Source: an uncultured Lachnospiraceae bacterium (GTDB lineage Bacteria > Bacillota > Clostridia > Lachnospirales > Lachnospiraceae). From it: DNA of 64,000 nucleotides. The stretch covers positions 124,001 to 188,000 of the forward strand of contig CAJTXA010000004.1 of assembly GCA_910579865.1 (NCBI GenBank). Direction: 5' to 3'. A program made the translations under genes and the position numbers. Below the pieces are notes generated by a model. The model was not told the origin of the DNA. It did no database searches and saw only the letters and a program-made list of their open reading frames with translations. Below, one piece after another: positions 27,022 to 35,732 of the stretch (the first letter of the stretch is position 1; each line of letters opens with the position of its first letter).

Positions 27022-27471
27022 ATGATACCATTAAATTTATGGGAGCATCAAAATATTATCAAAACATTTTATGGAAAATGTGTAGAGGGAGTTTGTGAAA
27101 AACATCAAATTACACGTATGGAGTTGGATATTCTTTTATTTTTATCAAATAATCCTCTTTTTGATACGGCAGCTGATATAGTGGAGGTAAGGTGTCTGTC
27201 TAAGTCACAAGTATCCGTTTCAATTAAATTATTAGAGGAAAAAGGATATCTGAAAAAAAAGTATACAAAAGAAAATCGAAAGACAGCACATTTGCAGATT
27301 TGTGATTTAGCAGTTCCTATTATTTTAGATGGAAAAGCAGCACAAGAACAATTTGTAACGACTATGTTTGCAGGAATTCCACAAAAGGAAATGGAAGTAA
27401 TGAAACAATGTCATCAACATATTTTAGAAAATATTAAGCGATATCAGAAGGAGGGATTTGATTTTGTATAA
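27022..27471 (+). CDS. MarR-family transcriptional regulator
   Basis: The 149-residue winged-helix protein has ITRMELDILLFLSNNP, the recognition region LSKSQVSVSIKLLEEKGYL and the wing KKKYTKENRKTAHLQI, all typical of MarR. It overlaps the start of the TauE/SafE gene, so it probably controls that exporter. The ligand cannot be told from sequence. Confidence 0.9.
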   Translation: MIPLNLWEHQNIIKTFYGKCVEGVCEKHQITRMELDILLFLSNNPLFDTAADIVEVRCLSKSQVSVSIKLLEEKGYLKKKYTKENRKTAHLQICDLAVPIILDGKAAQEQFVTTMFAGIPQKEMEVMKQCHQHILENIKRYQKEGFDFV

Positions 27472-28231
27472 ATTATTGATTTGTTTTATAGCAGGAATGG
27501 GTGCAGGACTTGGAACAGGATTTGCAGGTATGAGCGCAGCAGCAGTAATTAGTCCTATGTTGATTACATTTTTAAATTTTCCAGCATATGAAGCGGTTGG
27601 GATTGCTTTAGCAAGTGATGTGCTTGCTAGTGCAGTAAGTGCTTATACCTATGGAAAGAATAAAAATTTAGATGTAAGAAATGGTTTGATTATGATGATA
27701 ACAGTGTTATTGTTTACACTGGTAGGAAGCTGGATAGCAAGTCTTGTTCCAAATACTACAATGGGAAGTTTTTCTGTCTTTATGACATTGCTGTTAGGAA
27801 TTAAATTTATAGTAAAACCAGTTATGACAACAAAAGAAAGTATGAATATAGTAAGTGGAAAAAAGAGAATTATACAGTCTATAATCAGTGGAATGGTAGT
27901 TGGTTTTATCTGTGGGTTTATTGGTGCTGGAGGTGGCATGATGATGCTGTTGATTTTAACGAGTGTTTTAGGATATGAATTAAAAACAGCAGTAGGGACT
28001 AGTGTATTTATTATGGCATTTACTGCTTTAACAGGAGCGATTAGTCATTTTATGATAGGAGGAATTCCAGATATAGGATGTCTAGTTTTTTGTGTTGCAT
28101 TTACTTTATTATGGGCAAAAATTGCTGCAAAATTTGCTAATAAAGCAAGTGCTGCAACTTTAAATCGTGCAACTGGAATAGTATTAGCGATATTGGGAAG
28201 TTTGATTCTTCTTGTGAATTATTTAAAATAA
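27464..28231 (+). CDS. TauE/SafE-family anion permease
   Basis: The 255-residue protein has about eight transmembrane helices and the paired TauE/SafE repeats GAGLGTGFAGMSAA and GFICGFIGAGGGMMML. The family moves sulfite, sulfoacetate or related organic anions. TTG 27464 is 8 nt from AAGGAGGG (27448-27455) and is preferred over TTG 27458. It overlaps marR by 8 nt. Confidence 0.88.
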   Translation: MYKLLICFIAGMGAGLGTGFAGMSAAAVISPMLITFLNFPAYEAVGIALASDVLASAVSAYTYGKNKNLDVRNGLIMMITVLLFTLVGSWIASLVPNTTMGSFSVFMTLLLGIKFIVKPVMTTKESMNIVSGKKRIIQSIISGMVVGFICGFIGAGGGMMMLLILTSVLGYELKTAVGTSVFIMAFTALTGAISHFMIGGIPDIGCLVFCVAFTLLWAKIAAKFANKASAATLNRATGIVLAILGSLILLVNYLK

Positions 28232-28299
28232 AAAAGTAAATTTAACAAGATTTCATTTAGAAATTTTTATTTTAAAGAAAAAATTTTTAGGATATTTAT

Positions 28300-28357
28300 G
28301 TTTTGTGTCAAATAAGAAAAATAAAATCAATTATATTGTTCAAATTTGACACAAAAC
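28300..28357. terminator. Long inverted repeat between convergent genes
   Basis: GTTTTGTGTCAAAT (28300-28313) is a perfect inverted repeat of ATTTGACACAAAAC (28344-28357) across a 30-nt AT-rich loop. It lies between the convergent tauE and histidine-kinase genes, but neither side has a strong T-run. It may be a weak bidirectional terminator or a binding site. Confidence 0.55.
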
Positions 28358-28366
28358 AAATAAATA

Positions 28367-30616
28367 TTAATCTTCTCCATATAAAGATTTGTGAATTTGT
28401 ACAGTTTTTACTATTGTCTCTAATAAGAGTGGAACGTCAATTGGTTTCGTTAAATGAGCATCCATACCACATTCAATTGATTTTCGTTTATCACTTTCAA
28501 ATGCATCTGCTGATAAGGCAATAATAGGAAGTCGGGACAGTGTAGGATGTTTCAGTTTTCGAATTGCTTTTGCTGCCTGCCATCCATCCATAATAGGCAT
28601 TTGAATATCCATTAAAATTAAAGCAAATTCACCTGGCGTAGAACTTGCTAACTTATCAATAGCAATACTACCATTTACAGCAGTGTCAACCTGAAAGCCA
28701 AGACCTTGAAGAATTTCTGTTTCAATCTCTAGATTAATTTCATTATCTTCTACTAGAAGAATTTTTTGTTCCATTAGATTTGAAAGACTGTCTTCGGAAT
28801 CAATAGAAAATGGAAGCGGACGATTTTGAATACGAAGACGAAGAGTAACAATAAATTCACTTCCTTTTCCAAGTGTACTATTGACTTCAATTTTTCCGCC
28901 CATCATTTCTACAATATTTTTTGCAATTGTAAGTCCAAGTCCTGTACCAGGAATACCACTAAAAGTAGTATTTTTTTCTCGTTCAAATGGTTCAAAGATA
29001 CGTTTTAAAAAATCCTGTCCAATTCCAATTCCAGTATCTTCTACAGAAAATTGGTAAATAGCATAGTCATTTGGTAATTTTTCTAATTCGGTAAGAGTAA
29101 GAGAAACCTTGCCATTATTAAGTGTATATTTTAATGCGTTATTAATTAAGTACAAAAGAATTTGTTTTAACTTATCTCTATCGCCATAGATATCACAATG
29201 TTCTAAACCAGCAGAATTTAAAGTAAAAGTAATATTTTTTTCTGTTGCCTGTAAAGTCAAAGATTTCTGTATATCTTGTATAATATCACATAAATTACAT
29301 TCCGTTTCAATAATTCGAATATCATTTGCTTCTGTCCATGCGATTTCCAATACTTTATCAATCAAATCTAAAAGCTGTCTGCTTGCAGCATCGATTTTAT
29401 CAAGGTATTGAGAAACAACATTGTAGTCTTTGATATGTTTTTTTGCAAGTGTAGTATATCCAAAAACAGCATTTAAAGGAGTTCTCATATCATGTGACAT
29501 ATTTGAAAGAAATGTATTTTTTGCAGTGATCGCCAGATTTGCATTATTCAGAGCTTCCTCAAACATTTGCTTTTGTTCCATTTCTCGTTGAATCTCTTCA
29601 TCTACTCTGCGATATCCCATTACAATTTGAGAGATATGTTTTCTATGTCCTACATTTACAATACGAAGTTGTAAATATTGTAATTCTTCTCCATTTAAAA
29701 CACGATAGTTGATATAATATGTTTTATTATTCGACAGTTTTTCTCGAATATAGGCTGGAGTAGTTACTTTAGAAATAATCTCACGATCTTCAGGATGTAC
29801 CCAAGTATTGACATAATCATTCGCAAACCAAGCAAATCCACGGGATTGGATTTTTTGACTAAATTGATGTTCGGTTCGAACACTTAAGCGGTAAGGCAAT
29901 AATTTATCAGTATTTAAATCGACATAAAGAATAGTTTCATAATTGATACTAAGTCCTTCAATTACTTCTAAACGACGTAAATGTTCTTGGTTAATTAATC
30001 TTCGCTCTTTGTCATATTCTTCGATTAGACTTTGTAATTTTTTTTCTTTTTGTGATTTTTCATTTAACAGAGTGGCTTTTTCCATTAATTCTCGCTCTTT
30101 TTTTTCAGTAGAATCGCTGAGAAAGACATAGAAAATATCTCCTATCGATTCACTGTGAATAAAATGCCCATAATCTTGCAACCAACCAAGAGAGCCATCT
30201 TTGCGAATAATTCGATATTCTACATAATCAAGATCATTACAATTATTCATAATTTGTGCTTTGATAGTTTGTTCCACTTTTGCCAAATCTTGAGGATGTA
30301 CAACCCCTCGAAAGGAGTTTCCAGTTAGTTCTCGAAATTCTTGAATAGAATTACATTGAAAGATTCGTAGAAGTGCCTGATTTGCATAAATAATTTCTTC
30401 TGCTCCATCTGCATGATAGATTAGTATACCACCAGGCATTTCATCCATAAAACGGATAACTTCATATACCGTTTGAAGTTTTTGGGAATCAGAGAAAGAG
30501 TTTCCTGATTTTCCTTCTTCTATTAGACGATCAAGATCAATAGCAGCGTTTTCCTCAGAATCTAATAGAGTAAAAATATATTCAATTAAATTGTGGCTTG
30601 TATTTTGTTCGCTCAT
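28367..30616 (-). CDS. Hybrid PAS sensor histidine kinase with C-terminal receiver
   Basis: About 749 residues from ATG at 30616, after GGGAGG. Residues ~50-165 are a PAS domain (GGILIYHADGAEEIIYANQAL). A coiled coil and a second PAS-like region (about 200-350) follow. The HisKA phospho-His is in SNMSHDMRTPLNA; the ATPase has NNALKYT, EDTGIGI and GTGLGL; the receiver has VEDNEINLE, phospho-Asp in LMDIQMPIMDG and TKPID. No transmembrane segment is seen, so it senses something in the cytoplasm. No separate output regulator is adjacent. Confidence 0.92.
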   Translation of the reverse strand: MSEQNTSHNLIEYIFTLLDSEENAAIDLDRLIEEGKSGNSFSDSQKLQTVYEVIRFMDEMPGGILIYHADGAEEIIYANQALLRIFQCNSIQEFRELTGNSFRGVVHPQDLAKVEQTIKAQIMNNCNDLDYVEYRIIRKDGSLGWLQDYGHFIHSESIGDIFYVFLSDSTEKKERELMEKATLLNEKSQKEKKLQSLIEEYDKERRLINQEHLRRLEVIEGLSINYETILYVDLNTDKLLPYRLSVRTEHQFSQKIQSRGFAWFANDYVNTWVHPEDREIISKVTTPAYIREKLSNNKTYYINYRVLNGEELQYLQLRIVNVGHRKHISQIVMGYRRVDEEIQREMEQKQMFEEALNNANLAITAKNTFLSNMSHDMRTPLNAVFGYTTLAKKHIKDYNVVSQYLDKIDAASRQLLDLIDKVLEIAWTEANDIRIIETECNLCDIIQDIQKSLTLQATEKNITFTLNSAGLEHCDIYGDRDKLKQILLYLINNALKYTLNNGKVSLTLTELEKLPNDYAIYQFSVEDTGIGIGQDFLKRIFEPFEREKNTTFSGIPGTGLGLTIAKNIVEMMGGKIEVNSTLGKGSEFIVTLRLRIQNRPLPFSIDSEDSLSNLMEQKILLVEDNEINLEIETEILQGLGFQVDTAVNGSIAIDKLASSTPGEFALILMDIQMPIMDGWQAAKAIRKLKHPTLSRLPIIALSADAFESDKRKSIECGMDAHLTKPIDVPLLLETIVKTVQIHKSLYGED

Positions 30617-31311
30617 GATAACAATCCTCCCAAAGTCTTTCGGACAAATTTTACCATAAAATTGTGAATTTGTCATTATTTATTGTGGAAGAATCTTATT
30701 ATTTTAATAAAGATTATTATTATTATTATAATGATTAAGAAGAAAGAAAATAAATTTTAACTGTTATAACTTAGATATTTGCATGAAATAAAGGACTTTT
30801 ACAAGATGTATTTTTTAAAAGATTTTTAATAAATATATAATTTTTTTGTAATCTAAATAAAAAATAATACCTAAGTACTATAAAAATAATATTTTTATAA
30901 AATAATAAAACTTGACAAAAGATGTCAGGATATATGTGTTATATTAAGTACTATAGTAATACACAAACTTAAAACAGAAAGAAAAGATGGAGGTAAAAAG
31001 AATGAATAAGGAAAATCAGAAATTTTTTTAAAAATAGAACAGATAAGCTTGTGGTTAAAGAATATCACAGTTTATCTGTTTTATTTGTTTATAAACATGC
31101 TTAAGAGATAGAGGGATTTCTTGAATAATTATGTGAAAAGAATTTAGAAATTTTTGTTATAAGAGAGTAGAAAAATATGCTTGAAAACTATAGAACATAT
31201 CCACTATAAGTATTTGCTATATTATAATAGTTGTATTATACTATAAAAAAGAGTAAAATAGATAAAATAAATTAGAAATTAGGTAAAGAATGGAAAGGAG
31301 TTATAACGTTT
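30617..31311. other. AT-rich intergenic region with a 9-codon ORF and a hairpin
   Basis: Nearly 700 bp without a normal gene, between divergent genes. It includes an (ATT)5 run at 30713-30727. TTGACA (30912-30917) lies upstream of TATATT (30940-30945), but the spacing of 22 nt is poor. A strong GGAGG precedes ATG 31002, which opens only MNKENQKFF before a stop. AACAGATAA then pairs with TTATCTGTT (about 31034-31082), followed by TTATTT. It could be a leader-peptide/attenuator, a small RNA or a gene remnant. Confidence 0.5.
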
Positions 31312-32163
31312 ATGAATAAAATAGAGAATCAAACATTTGATAGTGAAAGGGCATTATATGGAAGTCAAGAAATGATAATAAAAAATTGTTTATTTGATGG
31401 ACCAGCAGATGGAGAAAGTGCATTAAAAGAAAGTCGGGATATTCAGGTATCCCATTGTTTTTTTAACCTTCGCTATCCATTTTGGCATGATAATCAATTA
31501 AAATTATCGGATTCCGAGATGACAGAACTTTGCCGAGCTGCATTGTGGTATTCTACTGATATTGAAATTGTAAATACAAAGTTACATGGAATTAAAGCTT
31601 TAAGAGAGTGCAGCCAAGTGAAAATGCAAGGATGTGATATTATTTCTCCTGAATTTGGATGGTTTGTGCATAAGATAGAGATGAAAGATTGTACCATACA
31701 AAGCGAATATTTTATGATGCGTTCCGATCATCTTACCTTTACAAATTTGCAGATGAAAGGGAAATATTCTTTTCAATATATTGAAGATTCTGTATTTGAA
31801 CATTGTGTTTTTGATACAAAAGATGCCTTTTGGCATGCAAAAAATGTAATCATTCGTGATAGTGTAATAAAAGGAGAATACTTGGCTTGGTATTGTGAAA
31901 ATGTCACTTTTGAGAATTGTAAAATTATTGGAACACAACCCCTTTGTTATTGTAAAGGATTGCGATTGATTCACTGTGAGATGATAGATACCGATTTATG
32001 TTTTGAAAAATCAGAAGTAGAAGCTACCATTTGTACTTCTGTTGTCAGTATTAAAAATCCTTTGTCGGGTCATATTTATGCAGAATCAGTAGGAGAAATT
32101 ATTCAAGATGATATTCATTCTCATGAAGAAATCGTTGTACAAAGAAAAAATTGCTGTGCATAG
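31312..32163 (+). CDS. DUF3737 right-handed beta-helix protein
   Basis: The 283-residue protein is made of short repeats of the form (D/N)C.(I/F) around ~20 residues long: VSHCFFN, MQGCDII, MKDCTIQ, FEHCVFD, FENCKII, LIHCEMI. This is the DUF3737 family, a beta-helix related to pectate lyase-like folds. There is no signal peptide, so it is cytoplasmic. The function of the family is unknown. It starts with the typical IENQTFDSERALYGS. Confidence 0.85.
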   Translation: MNKIENQTFDSERALYGSQEMIIKNCLFDGPADGESALKESRDIQVSHCFFNLRYPFWHDNQLKLSDSEMTELCRAALWYSTDIEIVNTKLHGIKALRECSQVKMQGCDIISPEFGWFVHKIEMKDCTIQSEYFMMRSDHLTFTNLQMKGKYSFQYIEDSVFEHCVFDTKDAFWHAKNVIIRDSVIKGEYLAWYCENVTFENCKIIGTQPLCYCKGLRLIHCEMIDTDLCFEKSEVEATICTSVVSIKNPLSGHIYAESVGEIIQDDIHSHEEIVVQRKNCCA

Positions 32164-32185
32164 GATTCCCGTTTGGTAAAAAACG

Positions 32186-32194
32186 TGCTATAAT
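32186..32194 (+). promoter_or_regulatory. Extended -10 promoter of pfk
   Basis: TGCTATAAT (32186-32194) is a consensus extended -10. No good -35 lies 17 nt upstream. The pfk start is 62 nt away behind a TAGGAGG ribosome binding site. Confidence 0.55.
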
Positions 32195-32255
32195 AAAGAA
32201 GTTGGATCATTCTATCATTTTATACTTAAATAATTTTAATTAGGAGGTTTTCAAA

Positions 32256-33497
32256 ATGGGGAAGAAACGTAATATTATAGTAGGACAGTCGGGAGGACCC
32301 ACTTCCGTAATTAATTCTAGTTTGGCAGGGGTATATAAAACAGCAAAAGAAAGAGGATTTCATAAAGTGTATGGCATGTTACATGGTATACAAGGGTTTT
32401 TAGATGAGCAGTATGTTGATCTTTCCACGCAGATTCACTCTGATATGGATATTGAATTGTTAAAACGAACGCCATCCGCTTTTTTGGGTTCTTGCCGTTT
32501 TAAATTACCAGGAATTCATGAAAACCCAGATATTTATGAAAAGATTTTTCAAATATTAGACAAGTTAGAAATTGATGCGTTTATCTACATAGGTGGAAAT
32601 GATTCAATGGATACAATTAAAAAACTGTCTGACTATGCAATTATTAAAGGACATGAGCAGAAGTTTCTTGGTGTGCCAAAAACCATTGACAATGATTTAG
32701 CACTTACCGATCATACCCCTGGTTTTGGAAGTGCTGCTAAATATATTGCTGCTTCTACAAAAGAAGTGATTCGAGATGCATTAGGGTTGACTTATAACAA
32801 AGAAATGATTAGCGTGATTGAAGTAATGGGACGAAATGCAGGATGGCTGACTGGGGCAACAGCGCTTGCTAAAACAGAAGAATGTGATGGGCCAGATTTA
32901 ATCTATCTTCCAGAGATTGATTTTGATATTGAAAAGTTTTTAAAGAAAACACAGGAATTGTTAAAGAAAAAAACTTCTGTTGTGATTGCAGTATCGGAAG
33001 GAATACGGTTGTCTGATGGCAGATATGTTTGTGAGCTGTCAGGCGGAGGAGATTATGTTGATGCATTTGGACATAAACAGCTACAAGGAACAGCTTCCTA
33101 TCTGGCTAATTTTTTAGGAGCAGAGATCGGATGTAAAACACGCAGCATTGAGTTTTCGACTTTACAAAGAAGTGCTTCTCATATGGCATCTAGGGTAGAT
33201 GTCAATGAAGCTTTTATGGTTGGTGGTGCTGCTGTAAAAGCGGCAGACGAAGGAGATACTGGTAAGATGGTCGTAATCGATCGAGTTTCAGATGATCCTT
33301 ATATGAGTGCGGCTGGAATTTATGATGTACATCGAATTGCCAATAATGAAAAACTAGTTCCTCGTTCTTGGGTAAATAAAGAAGGAAACTATGTGACAGA
33401 GGAATTTATCAATTATATTGAACCATTAATTCAAGGAGATTATCAGCCATTTATGGTAAATGGTCTGCCACAGCACTTGGTGTTACGGAAAAAGTAA
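32256..33497 (+). CDS. pfp: Pyrophosphate-dependent 6-phosphofructokinase
   Basis: The 413-residue protein has the PFK N-terminus VGQSGGPTSVINSSL, the phospho-donor loop GGNDSMDT with Asp where ATP enzymes have Gly, and PKTIDNDLALTDHTPGFG with Lys where ATP enzymes have Gly. Those two residues are the known marks of PPi specificity. It converts fructose 6-phosphate to fructose 1,6-bisphosphate using pyrophosphate, reversibly. ATG 32256 follows TAGGAGG. Confidence 0.92.
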   Translation: MGKKRNIIVGQSGGPTSVINSSLAGVYKTAKERGFHKVYGMLHGIQGFLDEQYVDLSTQIHSDMDIELLKRTPSAFLGSCRFKLPGIHENPDIYEKIFQILDKLEIDAFIYIGGNDSMDTIKKLSDYAIIKGHEQKFLGVPKTIDNDLALTDHTPGFGSAAKYIAASTKEVIRDALGLTYNKEMISVIEVMGRNAGWLTGATALAKTEECDGPDLIYLPEIDFDIEKFLKKTQELLKKKTSVVIAVSEGIRLSDGRYVCELSGGGDYVDAFGHKQLQGTASYLANFLGAEIGCKTRSIEFSTLQRSASHMASRVDVNEAFMVGGAAVKAADEGDTGKMVVIDRVSDDPYMSAAGIYDVHRIANNEKLVPRSWVNKEGNYVTEEFINYIEPLIQGDYQPFMVNGLPQHLVLRKK

Positions 33498-33513
33498 GAC
33501 TGGAAAATTCTGC

Positions 33514-33603
33514 TTGTGTTTCTAAATTTTGTGTATTATACTAAAAGTGCAGAGAAGAGTTAAAAAAATGATGTACAAGAAAAAAACTTGTACAGGAAAG
33601 GAG
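33514..33603 (+). promoter_or_regulatory. Promoter and 5' hairpin of the flagellin-like gene
   Basis: TTGTGT (33514-33519), 17 nt, TATACT (33537-33542) gives a housekeeping-type promoter; no SigD-type GCCGATAA element is seen. TGTACAAG (33572-33579) and CTTGTACA (33587-33594) form a perfect 8-bp stem with an all-A 7-nt loop, ending just before the AAAGGAG ribosome binding site (33597-33603). Confidence 0.65.
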
Positions 33604-33608
33604 TAACT

Positions 33609-34376
33609 ATGAAATTATCAGCATGGAACAATAATTATGCAAAATCTTTATATGGTAAAATAGCTAGTGGGAAAAGGATTCAATCAGCAGCAGATGATGC
33701 AGCGGGTCTTGCAATTGCACAAAAATTGTTAAAAGAGAGCAATGGATTAAATGTAGGTGCTTATAATATACAAAAGGGAATTGGTGTTGCCAACATTCAA
33801 GATGGAGCGTTAGGAACCATGCACGATTCCTTACAACGGATTCGAGAACTGAGTATCCAAGCGTCCAATGGGATTTATACCGATTCGGATAAGCAGGCAA
33901 TTCAGGGAGAAATCGATCAGCTTTTGATGGATATTGAGCATACTGCAGTTGGAACAGAATATAATCAGATGAAATTATTAGATGGAAGCATGGCAGATAT
34001 GCATATTGCTTCAAATCCAGATGGAACAGGAATGAAAATCCAGATGGAGAATGCGACTTTAAAGGCGTTAGGACTAGAAGGCTATAGCATTATGGGAAAA
34101 GTGGATATAGGGGCAATTGATTCTGCAATAGCAAAGATTAGTGCTTCAAGAGGCCGTACAGGGGCTTCCACAAATGCATTAGAACATGCTTATAATTATA
34201 ATACAAGAGCATCTTTGGAATTAACTGGTGCAAGAAGTCGTATTGAAGATTTGGATATTCCAAAAGCTGTTTCTGAACAAAAGAAAAATAAACTATTACA
34301 AGATTATCGTTTTGGAATGATGAAAAAGCAGATTGACAATGATTCGTATGTTTTAAAATTGTTTGGAAGTATGTAA
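33609..34376 (+). CDS. Short flagellin paralogue
   Basis: The 255-residue protein has flagellin N-D1 sequences (IASGKRIQSAADDAAGLAIAQKLL, QDGALGTMHDSLQRIRELSIQASNG, AIQGEIDQLL) and a C-D1 region (GARSRIEDLDIPKAVSEQKKN). It lacks about the first 15-20 residues of normal flagellins, which help form the D0 inner tube, and its C-terminus ends in VLKLFGSM after an unusual FGMMKKQIDNDSY. The hypervariable central part is very small. It could be a minor filament or cap-like protein, or a non-exported relic. It lies far from the fla operon. Confidence 0.85.
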   Translation: MKLSAWNNNYAKSLYGKIASGKRIQSAADDAAGLAIAQKLLKESNGLNVGAYNIQKGIGVANIQDGALGTMHDSLQRIRELSIQASNGIYTDSDKQAIQGEIDQLLMDIEHTAVGTEYNQMKLLDGSMADMHIASNPDGTGMKIQMENATLKALGLEGYSIMGKVDIGAIDSAIAKISASRGRTGASTNALEHAYNYNTRASLELTGARSRIEDLDIPKAVSEQKKNKLLQDYRFGMMKKQIDNDSYVLKLFGSM

Positions 34377-34391
34377 ATTTTAGAAAAATGA

Positions 34392-34420
34392 TTGACAGAC
34401 AAAAAAATCTATGCTACTAT
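34392..34420 (+). promoter_or_regulatory. rplJ-rplL promoter
   Basis: TTGACA (34392-34397), exactly 17 nt, TACTAT (34415-34420), upstream of the L10 leader. Confidence 0.8.
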
Positions 34421-34429
34421 ATTTGAGTG

Positions 34430-34562
34430 TTAAAACTGCCTAAGACAGTAGGTGCTGAAAAGCATAAGGAAGAAACCGCCTACCGAGGTCAATATAAGAA
34501 AGAACATAGTAGTAGTATGTTTTAAGACTTATAACCTCGCTGCCTTTTGCAGCGGGGTTTTC
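34430..34562 (+). ncRNA. Ribosomal protein L10 leader with terminator-like hairpin
   Basis: The region after the promoter has the L10-leader hallmarks: the paired arms around CTGCCTAAGACAGTAGGTGCTG, GCATAAGGA and ACCGCCTACCGAGGT, then a GC-rich hairpin CCTCGCTGC/GCAGCGGGG (34535-34557) followed by TTTT. Free L10(L12)4 is known to bind this leader to repress rplJL. The terminal hairpin suggests regulation by attenuation. Confidence 0.88.
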
Positions 34563-34632
34563 GCATAGAAAAGCGAGTGTTGACAGCAAATGTGGGCAGC
34601 CACAGAAAATCGAATAAGGAGGGAAATCACTT

Positions 34633-35118
34633 ATGGCTAAAGTTGAGATTAAGAAACCTATCGTAGATGAGATTTCTGAATTGCTTAATGGTGCCCAAGC
34701 TGTAGTAATAGCTGATTATCGTGGACTTACTGTAGAACAGGATACACAGCTTCGTAAGCAGTTAAGAGAGGCAGGCGTTGTATATAAAGTATATAAAAAT
34801 ACAATGATCCGCTTTGCAATTAAGGGAACCGAATATGAAGCGTTAGGATCTCATTTAGAGGGACCAACAGCAATTGCCGTATCAAAGACAGATGCGACAG
34901 CTCCAGCAAGAATTTTATTTAATTTTGCTAAGACAGCTCCAGCTCTTGAATTAAAGGCTGGTATTGTAGATGGAACTTATTATGATGAAAAAGGAATTCA
35001 GGTTATCGCAACCATTCCATCAAGAGAGGAATTACTGTCCAAATTCTTGGGAAGTATTCAGTCTCCAATTACAAACTTTGCTCGTGTTATTAAGCAGATT
35101 GCAGAAAAGGGCGAATAA
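34633..35118 (+). CDS. rplJ: 50S ribosomal protein L10
   Basis: The 161-residue protein has the L10 motifs VVIADYRGLTVEQDTQLRKQLR, YKVYKNTM and LEGPTAIAVS, with the C-terminal helix that binds L7/L12 dimers. It is the base of the ribosomal stalk. The ribosome binding site is AAGGAGGG. Confidence 0.97.
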   Translation: MAKVEIKKPIVDEISELLNGAQAVVIADYRGLTVEQDTQLRKQLREAGVVYKVYKNTMIRFAIKGTEYEALGSHLEGPTAIAVSKTDATAPARILFNFAKTAPALELKAGIVDGTYYDEKGIQVIATIPSREELLSKFLGSIQSPITNFARVIKQIAEKGE

Positions 35119-35198
35119 ATCAAATTAAAATTTAGGAAAGGAAAAGCTATTTTTTGACATATCCCAATTGGAATATGTTTTATAGCAGGAAAATAACA

Positions 35199-35561
35199 AT
35201 GACAACAGCAGAAATCATTGAAGTAATTAAAGGTTTAACCGTATTAGAATTAAACGATTTAGTAAAAGCTTGTGAAGAAGAGTTTGGTGTTTCCGCAGCT
35301 GCAGGTGTGGTAGTAGCAGCACAGGGAGGAGCAGCACCAGAAGATGAAAAGACAGAATTTGATGTAGAATTAACAGAAGTTGGTTCTGAGAAAGTTAAAG
35401 TTATTAAAGTAGTTCGTGAAGCTACTGGCTTAGGCTTAAAAGAAGCAAAAGAAGTAGTTGATACTGCTCCAAAAGCAGTAAAGACAGGTGTTTCTAAGGA
35501 AGAAGCAGAAGAGTTAAAGAAGAAGTTAGAAGAAGTTGGTGCAAAAGTTACATTAAAGTAA
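35199..35561 (+). CDS. rplL: 50S ribosomal protein L7/L12
   Basis: A 120-residue protein from ATG 35199. The N-terminal dimerisation helices (AEIIEVIKGLTVLELNDLVKACEEEFGV), Ala-rich hinge and C-terminal domain (VIKVVREATGLGLKEAKEVVD) are all typical. The in-frame extension upstream (from 35154) is not conserved and is rejected. It is the stalk protein that recruits translational GTPases. Confidence 0.97.
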   Translation: MTTAEIIEVIKGLTVLELNDLVKACEEEFGVSAAAGVVVAAQGGAAPEDEKTEFDVELTEVGSEKVKVIKVVREATGLGLKEAKEVVDTAPKAVKTGVSKEEAEELKKKLEEVGAKVTLK

Positions 35562-35578
35562 AAGTGTGCTTATTAGAA

Positions 35579-35617
35579 GCCTCAGAGTGGTTACTAGATT
35601 ACTCTGGGGTTTTTTTA
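35579..35617 (+). terminator. rplJ-rplL terminator
   Basis: CCTCAGAGT pairs with ACTCTGGGG around a ~12-nt loop, followed by T7. Confidence 0.9.
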
Positions 35618-35732
35618 TATATAAAGAAAAAGATTTGAATCAAAATTTATTTTTTTTCGTCTATTCTTTTAGAGAAGGTTTTTATAAATGGGGGTAAAAG
35701 CAAAGGTTTAGAGGACAGAAAGGAGTAAAAAA

